From Spirochaetota bacterium (GTDB lineage Bacteria > Spirochaetota > Spirochaetia > JABEVK01): 47,164 bases of DNA. Each line of letters begins with the position of its first letter. Position 1 is the stretch's first letter. The stretch spans positions 1-47,164 of the forward strand of contig JAIFLN010000023.1 in NCBI GenBank assembly GCA_020049045.1, in the 5' to 3' direction. Positions 1 through 9,473 of the stretch are shown piece after piece. The notes under the pieces were generated by a model that was given only the letters and a program-made list of their open reading frames with translations, was not told where the DNA came from and made no database searches. The position numbers and the translations under genes are program-made.

Positions 1-505
1 CCCAGCGAGCGGGTGTTCTTTTTGACAAAGGGGTTGTCGCGGCAGGCGTCGAGAATCACAATGTTGGTCGACACCTTGGCGTCATCAAAGGCGTTCAAAA
101 TGGTCTGCAGCGAGACCGCGTCGTTGACCACATCATCGGGTGTCTCAAAGCTTTCTTTAACGGGAATCAGGTAGTTGACCCCGTTGATCTGCATACCGTG
201 ACCGGCGTAGAACAGCATGGCGGTGGGGTTTTTAGCGCCGGCCAGCGCATCGCGGAACTGGGTGATGACGCGGTTCATAGCCCGGCGGTCGCCATCGAGC
301 AGTTTGGTGACTTTCCAACCAATGGCGGCCAAGGTGTCGGCCATGGCACCGGCGTCGTTGGCGGGGTTGGCCAAGGCCATCTCACCCTCGTAGGCGGCAT
401 TGCCAATGACCAGCGCAAAACGATTATCATCCTCGGCCGCAAAGGCGGGAACGAGGGAAACGACCAGGGCGAGGACCGCCCCCGAAAGAACTCTTCGCAT
501 CATGG
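1..505 (-). CDS. Caspase-like (peptidase C14) family protein, secreted; C-terminus lies outside the window
   Basis: Reverse-strand reading frame open to the left edge: MMRRVLSGAVLALVVSLVPAFAAEDDNRFALVIGNAAYEGEMALANPANDAGAMADTLAAIGWKV...AMLFYAGHGMQINGVNYLIPV...NIVILDACRDNPF; signal peptide, YAGHG histidine motif and DACRDNP cysteine motif typical of metacaspase/C14 proteins. Confidence 0.85.
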
Positions 506-706
506 TGGGCTCCTCATCGCATTATATTCCCAGTCAAGTCAGGAATCAACTGGAACCCCGGTTCTTATTTGAATATTCCTCATGTTTTATTCGAGAACGT
601 AATATCACCCGCGAGCTGACCCAGCGGCTCAAATCCCACCGGCTGACGGCCAACCTGCCCCAAGCCGAACTGGAGGTCCGTGAGCACCAACGAAAACGGG
701 CCAGGA

Positions 707-2026
707 CTATCCCATCCGCGCAGAAACCGTGAGTTCGTTGCTCAGGGAGGTCAATGCATAAAGCGGCAAATTGGTCAGCCACGACTCCTGCCGGTAGTCT
801 GAAAGAGAAAGCCGGAAGGAACGCGGCGGCTGGAACTTTTCGTGGAAGACCTTGAGACTTTTGGCTTGCAAGTTCTCGGCGGCCTTCACTTCTACGGGAA
901 ATACCCGGTCCGAGGCTTGAACCAGAAAATCCACCTCCGCCTGCGAGGAATCACTCGACCAGTAAGCCACCTCCCCGTCCCATAGCCGCAGTTCCTGACT
1001 CACGTACTGCTCGGTCAAAGCTCCCTTGAATTCTTCAAACAGAGCGTTGCCCTTCAACAGGGCAGCCAGTTCAAGCCCGGCATGCGCCGCTAGAAGTCCG
1101 CAGTCGATAAAGTACAGCTTGAAGGCGGCGGGGTCGTGGTAGGCTTTCAGCGGCATTCCGGGTTTGGTGACGCGCATCACCTTGTGGGTCAGCCCCGCAT
1201 CGCACAGCCATTGGATGGCCAGCTCAAACTCGCGGGCACGGGCACCGGCCTTGATCAGGCCGAAGACAAACTTTTTCTGCTCCCGGGCCAGTTGTGCCGG
1301 AATCGAGTTCCACAGTGCCCGGATCCTCGGGACCAAGGAAGGCTCGGCGTACTTGGAAAAATCCTGCTCGTAGGCCTGCAATAAAGCCTGTTGAAGGCGG
1401 CGCACCTGAGCCCAGTCCCGCGTTGCGAGGTAGCAGGCCACCACCTCGGGCATGCCTCCCAGAGCCAGGTAGGTTCGAAGGTGCTCCGTCAGATGTTCCC
1501 GGAACGCCGAGACGAGGTCCCACTGACCGTTGGCAACGGCTACCCCTAGCTCGGCCTGGTCCAGTGCCCCTAAGAACTCAAAAAAAGACAAAGGGAATAA
1601 CGGGAGAAACTCCACCTTGCCGACGGGAAACGATACACCTCTGTGCATAGCCACCCCAAGCAGAGACCCGGCAGCGGCAACATGATATTCGGGAGCGTTT
1701 TCAGCAAAATACTTCAGCGAGGTCAGCGCCGCCGGACAGGCCTGAATTTCATCGAGAATCAACAGGGTGGTACCAGGGTCAATGGGACAACCGGCTTCGA
1801 TGCGAAGGCCAGCCAGCAACCTTACCGGCTCCAGATTGCCGGAGAACAATCGTTCCATGCGCTCGTTGGACTCAAAGTTGACATAGGCGACATTGGCGTA
1901 ATTCAGCCGCCCAAATTCCTTGAGAATCCAGGTTTTCCCCACCTGCCTTGCCCCTTGAAGAATCAAAGGCTTGCGGTCAGGGCGGAGTTTCCATTCCAAC
2001 AGTCGATCAAGGGAAAATCGTCGCAT
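707..2026 (-). CDS. AAA ATPase with DUF4143-type C-terminal domain
   Basis: 439 aa; Walker A 'LQGARQVGKT', Walker B-like 'LLILDEIQ', C-terminal 'EVDFLVQASDRVFPVEVKAAEN' nuclease-like DUF4143 signature. Confidence 0.9.
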   Translation of the reverse strand: MRRFSLDRLLEWKLRPDRKPLILQGARQVGKTWILKEFGRLNYANVAYVNFESNERMERLFSGNLEPVRLLAGLRIEAGCPIDPGTTLLILDEIQACPAALTSLKYFAENAPEYHVAAAGSLLGVAMHRGVSFPVGKVEFLPLFPLSFFEFLGALDQAELGVAVANGQWDLVSAFREHLTEHLRTYLALGGMPEVVACYLATRDWAQVRRLQQALLQAYEQDFSKYAEPSLVPRIRALWNSIPAQLAREQKKFVFGLIKAGARAREFELAIQWLCDAGLTHKVMRVTKPGMPLKAYHDPAAFKLYFIDCGLLAAHAGLELAALLKGNALFEEFKGALTEQYVSQELRLWDGEVAYWSSDSSQAEVDFLVQASDRVFPVEVKAAENLQAKSLKVFHEKFQPPRSFRLSLSDYRQESWLTNLPLYALTSLSNELTVSARMG

Positions 2027-2049
2027 AAACTCAGAATAGACGTGATTTA

Positions 2050-2105
2050 CACATAAGTCAAAGGACTTTTGTGATTACCTTACACAAAAGTCTAAGGACT
2101 ATTGT
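2050..2105. promoter_or_regulatory. Two tandem imperfect inverted repeats upstream of the AAA/DUF4143 ATPase
   Basis: CACATAAGTC-AAAG-GACTTTTGTG (2050-2073) and ACACAAAAGTC-TAAG-GACTATTGT (2082-2105), same core AAGTC-N4-GACT. Confidence 0.55.
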
Positions 2106-2111
2106 CATATT

Positions 2112-3929
2112 TTACGACAGCTTGAACCGTTGGATCTCCTCGTCGAGGCGGGCACTGCCCTGCCCCACCACCGTGGTCAGCTCGGACACCTGACGGACGG
2201 CACCTCCGATGGACTGGATACCGTTGGCGATTTCAGAAATGTTGGTGGTCACTTCGCTGGAAATGCGTCCCACGTCGTCCATCACCTCCTGGATCGCCTG
2301 CGATGCCTCACCGACGCGGCCCGAGCTTCTGCCCACGCTTTCGGAGCGGTTTTTGAGGTCTTCAATCGACGCCAGAACCTCCTGGCTGCCGTTCTGAATG
2401 GCCGAGAGGGATCCGTGAATCTGGTCGAGCGAACGGCTGACCACCTGAATTTTGGTGTCGATGGTCTCGAAGGTCACACGGGTGCGCTCGTTGGCCTTGG
2501 ACGCCTGGTCAATGGTGGCGACCACCGTCTTGATTGAGGCGGCGATGTGCCGGGAACTGTCGGTTGAGGCTTCGGCCAGCTTGCGGATTTCTTCTGACAC
2601 CACAGCAAAACCCTTCCCGGCCTCTCCGGCATGGGCAGCTTCAATGGCGGCGTTCATGGCCAGCAGATTGGTCTGACCGGCCAGCTCATCGATCACGTCG
2701 GCCATTTCCAAAATCGCCCCGATGCTTTGCGGAATCTCGTTGATCTTCCGGTTTGCTTCCTCAAAAACGAGGCGGCCGGTTTCGGACACTTGAACCAGCT
2801 CCTTCACCGAATCGAGGTCTTTCAGCATCGTGGCCCGCATCTGGTCGAGAGACTGCACCATTCCCAGAACCGAAGCGCTGGAGTGCGAGTTCACCTCAAG
2901 CTGTTCGCCGATTTTGCGGTTGAGATCGCCGATGTTGTGGCCGATTTTGCCCACCAGCTCTACCGACTGCGCAATCTTTTCATCCAAAAGGTGAATTTGA
3001 CTTTCCATCGAGCCGGTATTGGCACCGATTTGGGTAATGGCCGCGGTGGCGTCGCTGGTCGAATCGACAAGGGAATTTTTCATGGCCACATTAGCTTGCG
3101 AAACGTGCTGGATCTCCTGCAAGGTTGTGGTCAGCGTGTCCATGAACTGGTTCAGATTGGCCGAGAGCGTGCCTATCTCGTCCTTGCGGGTCAAGTTCGA
3201 GCGGTTGGTCAGGTCTCCATCCTTGAGGATGGAAATGTTGTGCTCCACCGAAATAATGGCCCGAGCCAAGCCGTTGGCAAGCAAAAACGCCAAGAGGAGA
3301 GTGAGAATGAGAATCACCGCCAGCATCACCACGGTCAGCTGAGAAGCCTGGGCACTGGCCTCGACAACAACAGCGTCAATGATGAGAAACTGGTCTTCGA
3401 TGGTTTTGATGGAACGGCGGAGGGTGTCGTTCATGGTTTCCAGCGAGGTCAAGAAGGCCACCGTGTTCGGGAGAGCTTTCGCAGTCAGATAACCGCGCTT
3501 TACGGGTGCAATGTCGAAGGTGTAAAAGTCAAGGATTTTCCGCTCGCCGACAAACAGGAATACTTGGGCGGCGTCGGCCACGAGAGGCTGGTACTTTTCC
3601 AAAAACACAATCAGCCGCTGGTCGGCCAGTTCCTTCAGGCCGCGGACGGCCTCAAGGGCCACCGTCACATCTTCTCCGATGGTGGTGATGGCGGTCATGG
3701 TCTCGAGACTGGCAAAGGCCTGATCCACCTCGGCTGAGGCCGCATTGAGGGCGTTCAGCTTGTCGCGAAAGGGCTCGTACGGCAGCCGGTTGACCGCAAT
3801 CGAGAGTTTTTCTACGGCCATCGACAGCTGGCCCAGCACGTTTTTATCCCTTTGCAGCTGGCTGGAAAAATTGCTGCTGACCATAAACACACCGGTGCCA
3901 GCAGACATCAGCACCATGATTCCTGCCAC
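2112..3929 (-). CDS. Methyl-accepting chemotaxis protein (N-terminus apparently truncated)
   Basis: HAMP region and conserved signalling hairpin '[44 protein letters not shown]'. The first TM begins at the extreme N-terminus ([19 protein letters not shown]). Confidence 0.9.
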   Translation of the reverse strand: MAGIMVLMSAGTGVFMVSSNFSSQLQRDKNVLGQLSMAVEKLSIAVNRLPYEPFRDKLNALNAASAEVDQAFASLETMTAITTIGEDVTVALEAVRGLKELADQRLIVFLEKYQPLVADAAQVFLFVGERKILDFYTFDIAPVKRGYLTAKALPNTVAFLTSLETMNDTLRRSIKTIEDQFLIIDAVVVEASAQASQLTVVMLAVILILTLLLAFLLANGLARAIISVEHNISILKDGDLTNRSNLTRKDEIGTLSANLNQFMDTLTTTLQEIQHVSQANVAMKNSLVDSTSDATAAITQIGANTGSMESQIHLLDEKIAQSVELVGKIGHNIGDLNRKIGEQLEVNSHSSASVLGMVQSLDQMRATMLKDLDSVKELVQVSETGRLVFEEANRKINEIPQSIGAILEMADVIDELAGQTNLLAMNAAIEAAHAGEAGKGFAVVSEEIRKLAEASTDSSRHIAASIKTVVATIDQASKANERTRVTFETIDTKIQVVSRSLDQIHGSLSAIQNGSQEVLASIEDLKNRSESVGRSSGRVGEASQAIQEVMDDVGRISSEVTTNISEIANGIQSIGGAVRQVSELTTVVGQGSARLDEEIQRFKLS

Positions 3930-3944
3930 ACCTCACAAAAAAAA

Positions 3945-3998
3945 ACCGGCCCTCAAGGGACCGGTCAAAAAGCGAACCGGGTCCTCAGGACCCGGTTC
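3945..3998 (-). terminator. Two tandem hairpins downstream of the sugar-binding protein gene
   Basis: GAACCGGGTCC-TCA-GGACCCGGTTC (3974-3998) and ACCGGCCCT-CA-AGGGACCGGT (3945-3965), the latter followed on the minus strand by a T-run (A-run on + strand at 3936-3945). Confidence 0.85.
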
Positions 3999-4003
3999 GT
4001 GGC

Positions 4004-4958
4004 CTAGAACATCGCGGCGTATTTGGCGATGTTGTCTTTCTTGAAGACGAAGGGGACGCCCATGACGCTTTCGCCGTTGGCTCCAACCTTGATGTTGCCC
4101 ATGCGGCCGGCCTTGACGACAGGCAATGTAGGTGGCGCTGTAGCCCAGGTCAATGGGGTTCCAAAGAGCCATCTGTCCGCACACGTCGGCTTCAATGTAG
4201 GCCTTCATTTCGGAGGGAAGTCCCAGACCGGTCAGCTGAACCTTGCCGGTCAGACCGTTGTCCTGAATGGCCTTGGCAGCAGCAGCAACACCGATGGTGG
4301 TGGGGGAAATGATGCCCTTGAGGTTGGGATAGGTCTTGAAGAGGCCCAAGGTCTCGCGGTAGGACTTGTCGGAAGAGTCATCACCGTAGACGGTGGCGAC
4401 GAGCTTGACGTCCTTGTACTTAGCCTGCTTGAGGGTGGTCTTCATGGCTTCGATCCAAGCATTCTGGTTGGTAGCCTGGCTGGTAGCCGAAACAATGGCG
4501 ATTTCGCCCTTGAAGCCGATCATTTCACTGATCAGCTGAACCTGCTGGCCGCCAATGAGGGGGGTTTCCGAGGGAACAAGGTTGATCATGCGGCCGTCTT
4601 TGGAGACGCCGGAGTCAAAGGAGACGACCTTGATGCCGGCCTTCATGGCCTTCTTCAGAACGGGAACCAGCGCGTCGGCGTCGTTGGCCGAAATGGCGAT
4701 GGCATCCACTTTCTGAGCAATCAGGGAGTCAACAATTTCGATCTGGCCTTCGGCCGTGCTCTGGCTGGGACCCTGGTACAGAATCTGAACTCCACCGATT
4801 TCCTTGGCAGCTTCCATGGCGCCGTCGCGGGCCGCTTCGAAGAAGCCGTTGCCGAGGCTCTTAACCAGAATGGCAATCTTCAGGTCAGCACCGAACGCCG
4901 ATCCACCGATCAGAGCGAACATCAGGAACAGAGCCGTAACAAATCTTCCGTGTTTCAT
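4004..4958 (-). pseudogene. Sugar ABC transporter periplasmic substrate-binding protein (RhaS/RbsB-like), apparent frameshift near 4120
   Basis: Periplasmic-binding-protein fold sequence MKHGRFVTALFLMFALIGGSAFGADLKIAILVKSLGNGFFEAARDGAMEAAKEIGG...LWNPIDLGYSATYIA. After about 4120 the natural C-terminus ...VVKAGRMGNIKVGANGESVMGVPFVFKKDNIAKYAAMF* continues in another frame (ORF 4004..4195). May be a sequencing error. Confidence 0.8.
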
Positions 4959-4984
4959 TGAACACCTCCAGTGTTTTGTAGGTT

Positions 4985-5050
4985 CATGGTAGGCCCAGGG
5001 TCCGGAACGCGATAGGTTCCGATTCTACGGTCTTGGTGCCCCATTCTACG
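4985..5050 (-). promoter_or_regulatory. Candidate activator direct repeat and -10 region for the substrate-binding protein gene
   Basis: TTCTACG at 5023-5029 and 5044-5050 (21-bp period) plus CATGGTAGGCCCAG from 4985; same layout as 11977-12042. Confidence 0.6.
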
Positions 5051-5051
5051 A

Positions 5052-6539
5052 TCAGCGGCCAGAGGGATACTGCCCGAACCGCTTATGGTACAAACGGGCA
5101 AAGTACCGGGTGCTTTTATAGCCGACAGCAGAGGCCACCTCTTTAACCTGGCTTCCGGGCCGTGTCAGCAGCTCACGGGCCAAGTCCAGGCGCAGAATGG
5201 ACAAACGCTCGCTGATGGTGGACTGAGTCAGCTTGTGATAAACCGAAGAAAGGTAGTTAGGGCTCAGGCCAAGAACCGAGGCAATGTCGGGCACCCGGAC
5301 TTCGGAACGCAAATTCTGCTTCAAGTATTGGTCGACCTTTTCGACCACCCTGGTCTGCGAGTCGGCGGAACGACGAAGGTCGGGTAACTCCGCCCTGGTA
5401 GCAGCCACCAAGCCATCGGCCCAGGCGATAAGCTCGGCCGTGCCGCTCACCGAGGCGGCCGGGGGTTCCAGTCCGGTACGAAAAGCCAGAAAGCGCGAGG
5501 CTGCTTCGAGAAATACCGTGGCCGAGCCTACCGAGGCGAAGGTATCACGCAAGGTTTGCGCCTGTGCCTCAAGGGCGGGAATTTCGCCGCGTTCGCGGGT
5601 CTGCAGGAACGCTTCGATTTGCTCAGGAAGCAGCAGCAGGGCCTGTGGCAATGGCTTCAGACGGCGCTCAACGGCAGCCAAGGGATGAAGCACTCCCGTT
5701 CCCAAAAGGATGCGCTGGGGGCTCAACCGCCCCAAAGTCTTCAAGGCCTCCAGAAATTCTTCCCACGAGGACAGTTCCTCGGACACCAGCCCCGTCAGCC
5801 GCCGCGAGCCGGCCGCCGACTGCTTGATCAGAATGCCCAGGCTTTCCTTCAGGTGTCCCGCCGCATTGCGAGCATCGATATCGGCAGATTCCCAGGCCGC
5901 TGCCACAAAGAACTGGTCGGCGGACGAATTCCAGGCGGCTGTCAGAAGTGAGCCGGCGAAAGGCTCGGCGAGCAACAGGCGCACCTGGCGCAGGGCCTCG
6001 CTCTGGTGCCCATCACGCTCGAGCCGGGAACAATCGGCCCCGCTGTCACAGCGCACCGCCATCAGCCACGCACCCTGAATGGGAAAACCCTCGGCCGCTC
6101 CCGCCGAAGGGGAAGCCAGTGCGGCCACCAACGAGTGTTCAAACTGAAGCGAGGCCTCGCGTTTTTCTGTTTCGATGCTTTTGATCAGGGGAATCAGCAC
6201 CTCGGCCAGATTGGCAGGTCCTGCCGGCTTCAAAAGATAGGAGGAAACCCCCAACGCCAAGGCTTCGCTGGCGTACTCGAACTCGGCGTAGCTGGTGAGA
6301 ATAATCCATCGGGTTTTAAAACCTGCCTTGCGGGCCTTTCGGATGGCGGCCAGCCCGTTCAACCCCGGCATGCGGATATCGACAAAGCACAGGTCGGGCT
6401 GGTACCGGGCCAAGGCGGTCAGCATCTCCTCACCATTAGCCGCTTCCGCCACCACGGTTAAACCCAGACTCAACTCCTCGATCATGCTGCGCAGACCGAA
6501 ACGCACCAAGTGCTCGTCGTCGGCAATCAGAACTTTCAC
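5052..6539 (-). CDS. Response regulator with AraC-type DNA-binding domain (YesN-like)
   Basis: Receiver domain VKVLIADDEHLVRFGLRSMIEEL...DIRMPGLNGL...SSYLLKPA and C-terminal AraC HTH 'VPDIASVLGLSPNYLSSVYHKLTQ...VKEVASAVGYKSTRYFARLYHKRFGQYPSGR'. GTG start at 6539 overlaps the kinase stop. Confidence 0.92.
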   Translation of the reverse strand: MKVLIADDEHLVRFGLRSMIEELSLGLTVVAEAANGEEMLTALARYQPDLCFVDIRMPGLNGLAAIRKARKAGFKTRWIILTSYAEFEYASEALALGVSSYLLKPAGPANLAEVLIPLIKSIETEKREASLQFEHSLVAALASPSAGAAEGFPIQGAWLMAVRCDSGADCSRLERDGHQSEALRQVRLLLAEPFAGSLLTAAWNSSADQFFVAAAWESADIDARNAAGHLKESLGILIKQSAAGSRRLTGLVSEELSSWEEFLEALKTLGRLSPQRILLGTGVLHPLAAVERRLKPLPQALLLLPEQIEAFLQTRERGEIPALEAQAQTLRDTFASVGSATVFLEAASRFLAFRTGLEPPAASVSGTAELIAWADGLVAATRAELPDLRRSADSQTRVVEKVDQYLKQNLRSEVRVPDIASVLGLSPNYLSSVYHKLTQSTISERLSILRLDLARELLTRPGSQVKEVASAVGYKSTRYFARLYHKRFGQYPSGR

Positions 6540-8431
6540 AAACGGGCCCCCTGAGTTTTCAGCACAATTTCCACGGTGCATCCCTGCCCTGGAGCCGAGT
6601 CGATCAAGAAGGACGAACCTGGATACGCCAGTTCCAGCCTTTTAGTAACATTGGAGAGACCCACCCTCGACGCGGCGTCGTGAGTCTTCAGGTCGAACCC
6701 GGCACCATTGTCCCGAATGACGATGCGGACTCCGCTGTTTGGTGTCCCCTGGGCGGTGATCACCAGCCGCCCCTGCCCCGGCATCAGCTCAATACCGTGG
6801 ATCAGGGCGTTTTCTGCCAGCGGCTGAAGCAGCAGTTTCGGCAGGCGCAGGCCGGCGCAGGAATCGTCGCAGCTGACCTCGTACTCAAATCGCTCGCCAA
6901 AGCGCAATTTTTGCAGCACCAGGTATTTACGGACAAAGGCCAACTCTTCCGAAAGGGTCACCGTCTGAGAATGGTCTAGGGTGTAGCGCAGCAGATCCTT
7001 CAAATCGAGCACGGCGGCTTCCAGCCCGTTGCGGTTTCCCATACGGTTGAGCCCGATCAAGCCGTTGAGCACATTGTACAAAAAATGGGGTTGAATGCGG
7101 GCTTGAAGCGACTGCAGCTCGGCTTCGCGCAACTCAATTAGTTCGCGGTATTTGAGGTAGTTGTCAATGCTGAGGGCCGAGAAATCGGCATAGCTGCGCA
7201 GCAGAATAAAGTCCAGATCGGTGAAGGCCGCCTTGTGCGGTCCCGTGACAGCCACCAGCAGACCGTGGGCCCCCGTTCCCGAAGGCAGGGGACTGATAAT
7301 CCTGGAAGAAAACAAACTCTGTTCCGACCCGGCAACCACCAGCTCGGCCCGGGTACCAATCGAAGCCAGCAAGGCCTGAAGGGTTTCTGGATGTTCCAGA
7401 ATTCCCACGGCCAGGGCTGGCTGTTCCCCCAAAACGTCTCCAGGACGAGGCAGAAAGGCAACGCCGTCGGCCCCCGTTTCGCGCCGTGCGGTTTCGACAA
7501 TGATTTTGCGGATCAGCGAGAGGTTGACCTCGGAGTCGATTTCCGAACCGATGTCCCGCGTGACGTGCAGTATGCGGTCGACATTGACTTTCAGCTCATC
7601 GGCCAGGTTGTTGATGTCGCGGGCCAGGTCGCCCAGCTCATCACGCGAAATGACCCCGATATGGTGCGAAAAGTCTCCTCGGGAAATGCCCGCCATACCG
7701 GCTTTGAGGGTTTTCATATTCCGCAAAATGCGGTTGCCGAACACAATGGCCAGGCTCAACGACACCACCACCGAAAACAGGGTGATGGCCAGAAACGACC
7801 AGGTGAGGGCATTTCTGGTCTCGTTGACCCGGGCCGTGATGGCGTTGACGAAGTGGTTCATGTAGCTTTCAAAGTTGTTTTTCAGGTAGTACGAGGCCGA
7901 CCGAACCTCGGAAAACAGCCCTGAGATCTTGAGGTCGTCCGAGGTGACAATCCGCAGGTAGTAGTCGTCGCGGGCTAGAATTCCCGAGGTGGCCAACTTG
8001 TGAAACCCTTCGTTCACCGAGTCCAGGCGGCCAAAGGCCTTGTCGCTCATCGTATTGGCAGTTTTGTATTCGTCCCTGACAGTGCCATCGGTCTGCGCCA
8101 AGGCTCGGATGGTCGGGTCGGCCATAAAAGCACGGAAGGCCGCACGGAATTCGCCTACCGACCCTTCCCAGTTGGCGAGGGTGGTGTCAAACTTTTCGTA
8201 GTAGAACACGTCTTTGAGCCGGCTGTAGGTGTCGGGAGAAAAGGCGGTAATGGAAAGGTCTTTCAACAGCGTGAACATGGCGCGCGAGCGGGTAATCACC
8301 TCGGCACCACGTTCGGCCGTGGTCTGGTACCGCTGCAGTTCGGCCATGGCGAACAAGGACAAAAACACGATCAGCAGAATGTTCAGGAACACACTGCCGA
8401 GAATTCCTATGAATTTGTCCCTGATGCGCAT
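6536..8431 (-). CDS. Sensor histidine kinase (HAMP, GAF-like region, His_kinase/HATPase_c; YesM/LytS-type)
   Basis: Two TM segments flanking a periplasmic domain, 'QARIQPHFLYNVLNGL' phosphoacceptor motif, 'LLQPLAENALIHGIE' and 'VIRDNGAGFD' ATPase motifs. Confidence 0.92.
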   Translation of the reverse strand: MRIRDKFIGILGSVFLNILLIVFLSLFAMAELQRYQTTAERGAEVITRSRAMFTLLKDLSITAFSPDTYSRLKDVFYYEKFDTTLANWEGSVGEFRAAFRAFMADPTIRALAQTDGTVRDEYKTANTMSDKAFGRLDSVNEGFHKLATSGILARDDYYLRIVTSDDLKISGLFSEVRSASYYLKNNFESYMNHFVNAITARVNETRNALTWSFLAITLFSVVVSLSLAIVFGNRILRNMKTLKAGMAGISRGDFSHHIGVISRDELGDLARDINNLADELKVNVDRILHVTRDIGSEIDSEVNLSLIRKIIVETARRETGADGVAFLPRPGDVLGEQPALAVGILEHPETLQALLASIGTRAELVVAGSEQSLFSSRIISPLPSGTGAHGLLVAVTGPHKAAFTDLDFILLRSYADFSALSIDNYLKYRELIELREAELQSLQARIQPHFLYNVLNGLIGLNRMGNRNGLEAAVLDLKDLLRYTLDHSQTVTLSEELAFVRKYLVLQKLRFGERFEYEVSCDDSCAGLRLPKLLLQPLAENALIHGIELMPGQGRLVITAQGTPNSGVRIVIRDNGAGFDLKTHDAASRVGLSNVTKRLELAYPGSSFLIDSAPGQGCTVEIVLKTQGARL

Positions 8432-8438
8432 GGAGGAA

Positions 8439-9473
8439 CTATAGCTTTTTCTGTGCTTTCATCTCAACCGAGTTGCGCAGGCCTTTGAGGGCCATGGGTA
8501 CCAGAATGGCGAAGATCAACAGCGCACCGGTGAGAATGTTCATCACCCGTCCCGGAACGTTGAGCAGGCTCATACCGAACTTCAGGAACCCCAGAACGAA
8601 GGTGGAAAGGATGACCCCGATCATGGTGCCCTCGCCGCCGGTGATGGCAATGCCGCCCAGAATGACAATGGTGATGACCTCAAACTCCAGGCCCGTTCCG
8701 ATATTGGGCCGTGTGCTGAGAATTCGTGAGGTGAGCAACACCGAAGCCAGCCCGCAGAACAGGCCGGTAACAGCAAAGATCTGAAAGCGGATGCGGTCGA
8801 CGGGCACACCCGAAAAACGGGCGGCCTGCAGGTTGCAGCCGATGGCATAGGTTTGGCGTCCAAAAGACGTGCGGTGCAGGATGTACCCCGCACCCAAGGC
8901 CAGAACCGCCATCAGTACCAGCTCGAAGGGAATGGGAGAGTCGCCGATGTACCCTTGGCCGAAGAAATCGAAGCCTTCGGGGTATTTTGTGTAGGCTTGG
9001 TCGCCCAGAATGGCGTAGGCAATCCCCCGAAACAGTGACATGGTACCCAGGGTGACGGCGATGGACGGAATTTTGAACTTGGTGATGAGGTAACCGTTCA
9101 AACTGCCCATGGCCAGACCCGACAGCAGTCCAATGACCACCAAGGTGGGAGCGTCCGCCCCGGCTGCCGAGGCCATTCCCATAAACACCGACGAAAGGGC
9201 CACAATGGAAGCCACCGAGATGTCGATGTCACCGGCAATGATGACAAAGGCCATCAGCAGCGCAATGATTGCTTTTTCAGAAAAGTTGAAGGTGGTGTCG
9301 AGCAGGTTCACGGGGTCCAGAAAGTACGGTGACAGAAAGGAATTGGTGATCACCACAGCGGTCAGAATCAGAATCAGCACCGTTTCCCACTTCATAAGCA
9401 CCGAAAAGATACGGTAGCGGAAGTCGCGACCGAGGTCGAAACGCCGGTTTTCGTTGATATTGGTCTTTTCCAT
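8439..9473 (-). CDS. Sugar ABC transporter permease (RbsC/RhaQ-like)
   Basis: Hydrophobic protein with 'AGDIDISVASIVALSSVFMG' and 'VITIVILGGIAITGGEGTMIGVILS', typical of the BPD_transp_2 family. Confidence 0.92.
   Translation of the reverse strand: MEKTNINENRRFDLGRDFRYRIFSVLMKWETVLILILTAVVITNSFLSPYFLDPVNLLDTTFNFSEKAIIALLMAFVIIAGDIDISVASIVALSSVFMGMASAAGADAPTLVVIGLLSGLAMGSLNGYLITKFKIPSIAVTLGTMSLFRGIAYAILGDQAYTKYPEGFDFFGQGYIGDSPIPFELVLMAVLALGAGYILHRTSFGRQTYAIGCNLQAARFSGVPVDRIRFQIFAVTGLFCGLASVLLTSRILSTRPNIGTGLEFEVITIVILGGIAITGGEGTMIGVILSTFVLGFLKFGMSLLNVPGRVMNILTGALLIFAILVPMALKGLRNSVEMKAQKKL

Noticed and set aside
2631-3737. 368-aa plus-strand ORF opposite the MCP gene
   Set aside because: Shadow ORF; MCP motifs on the minus strand are unambiguous.
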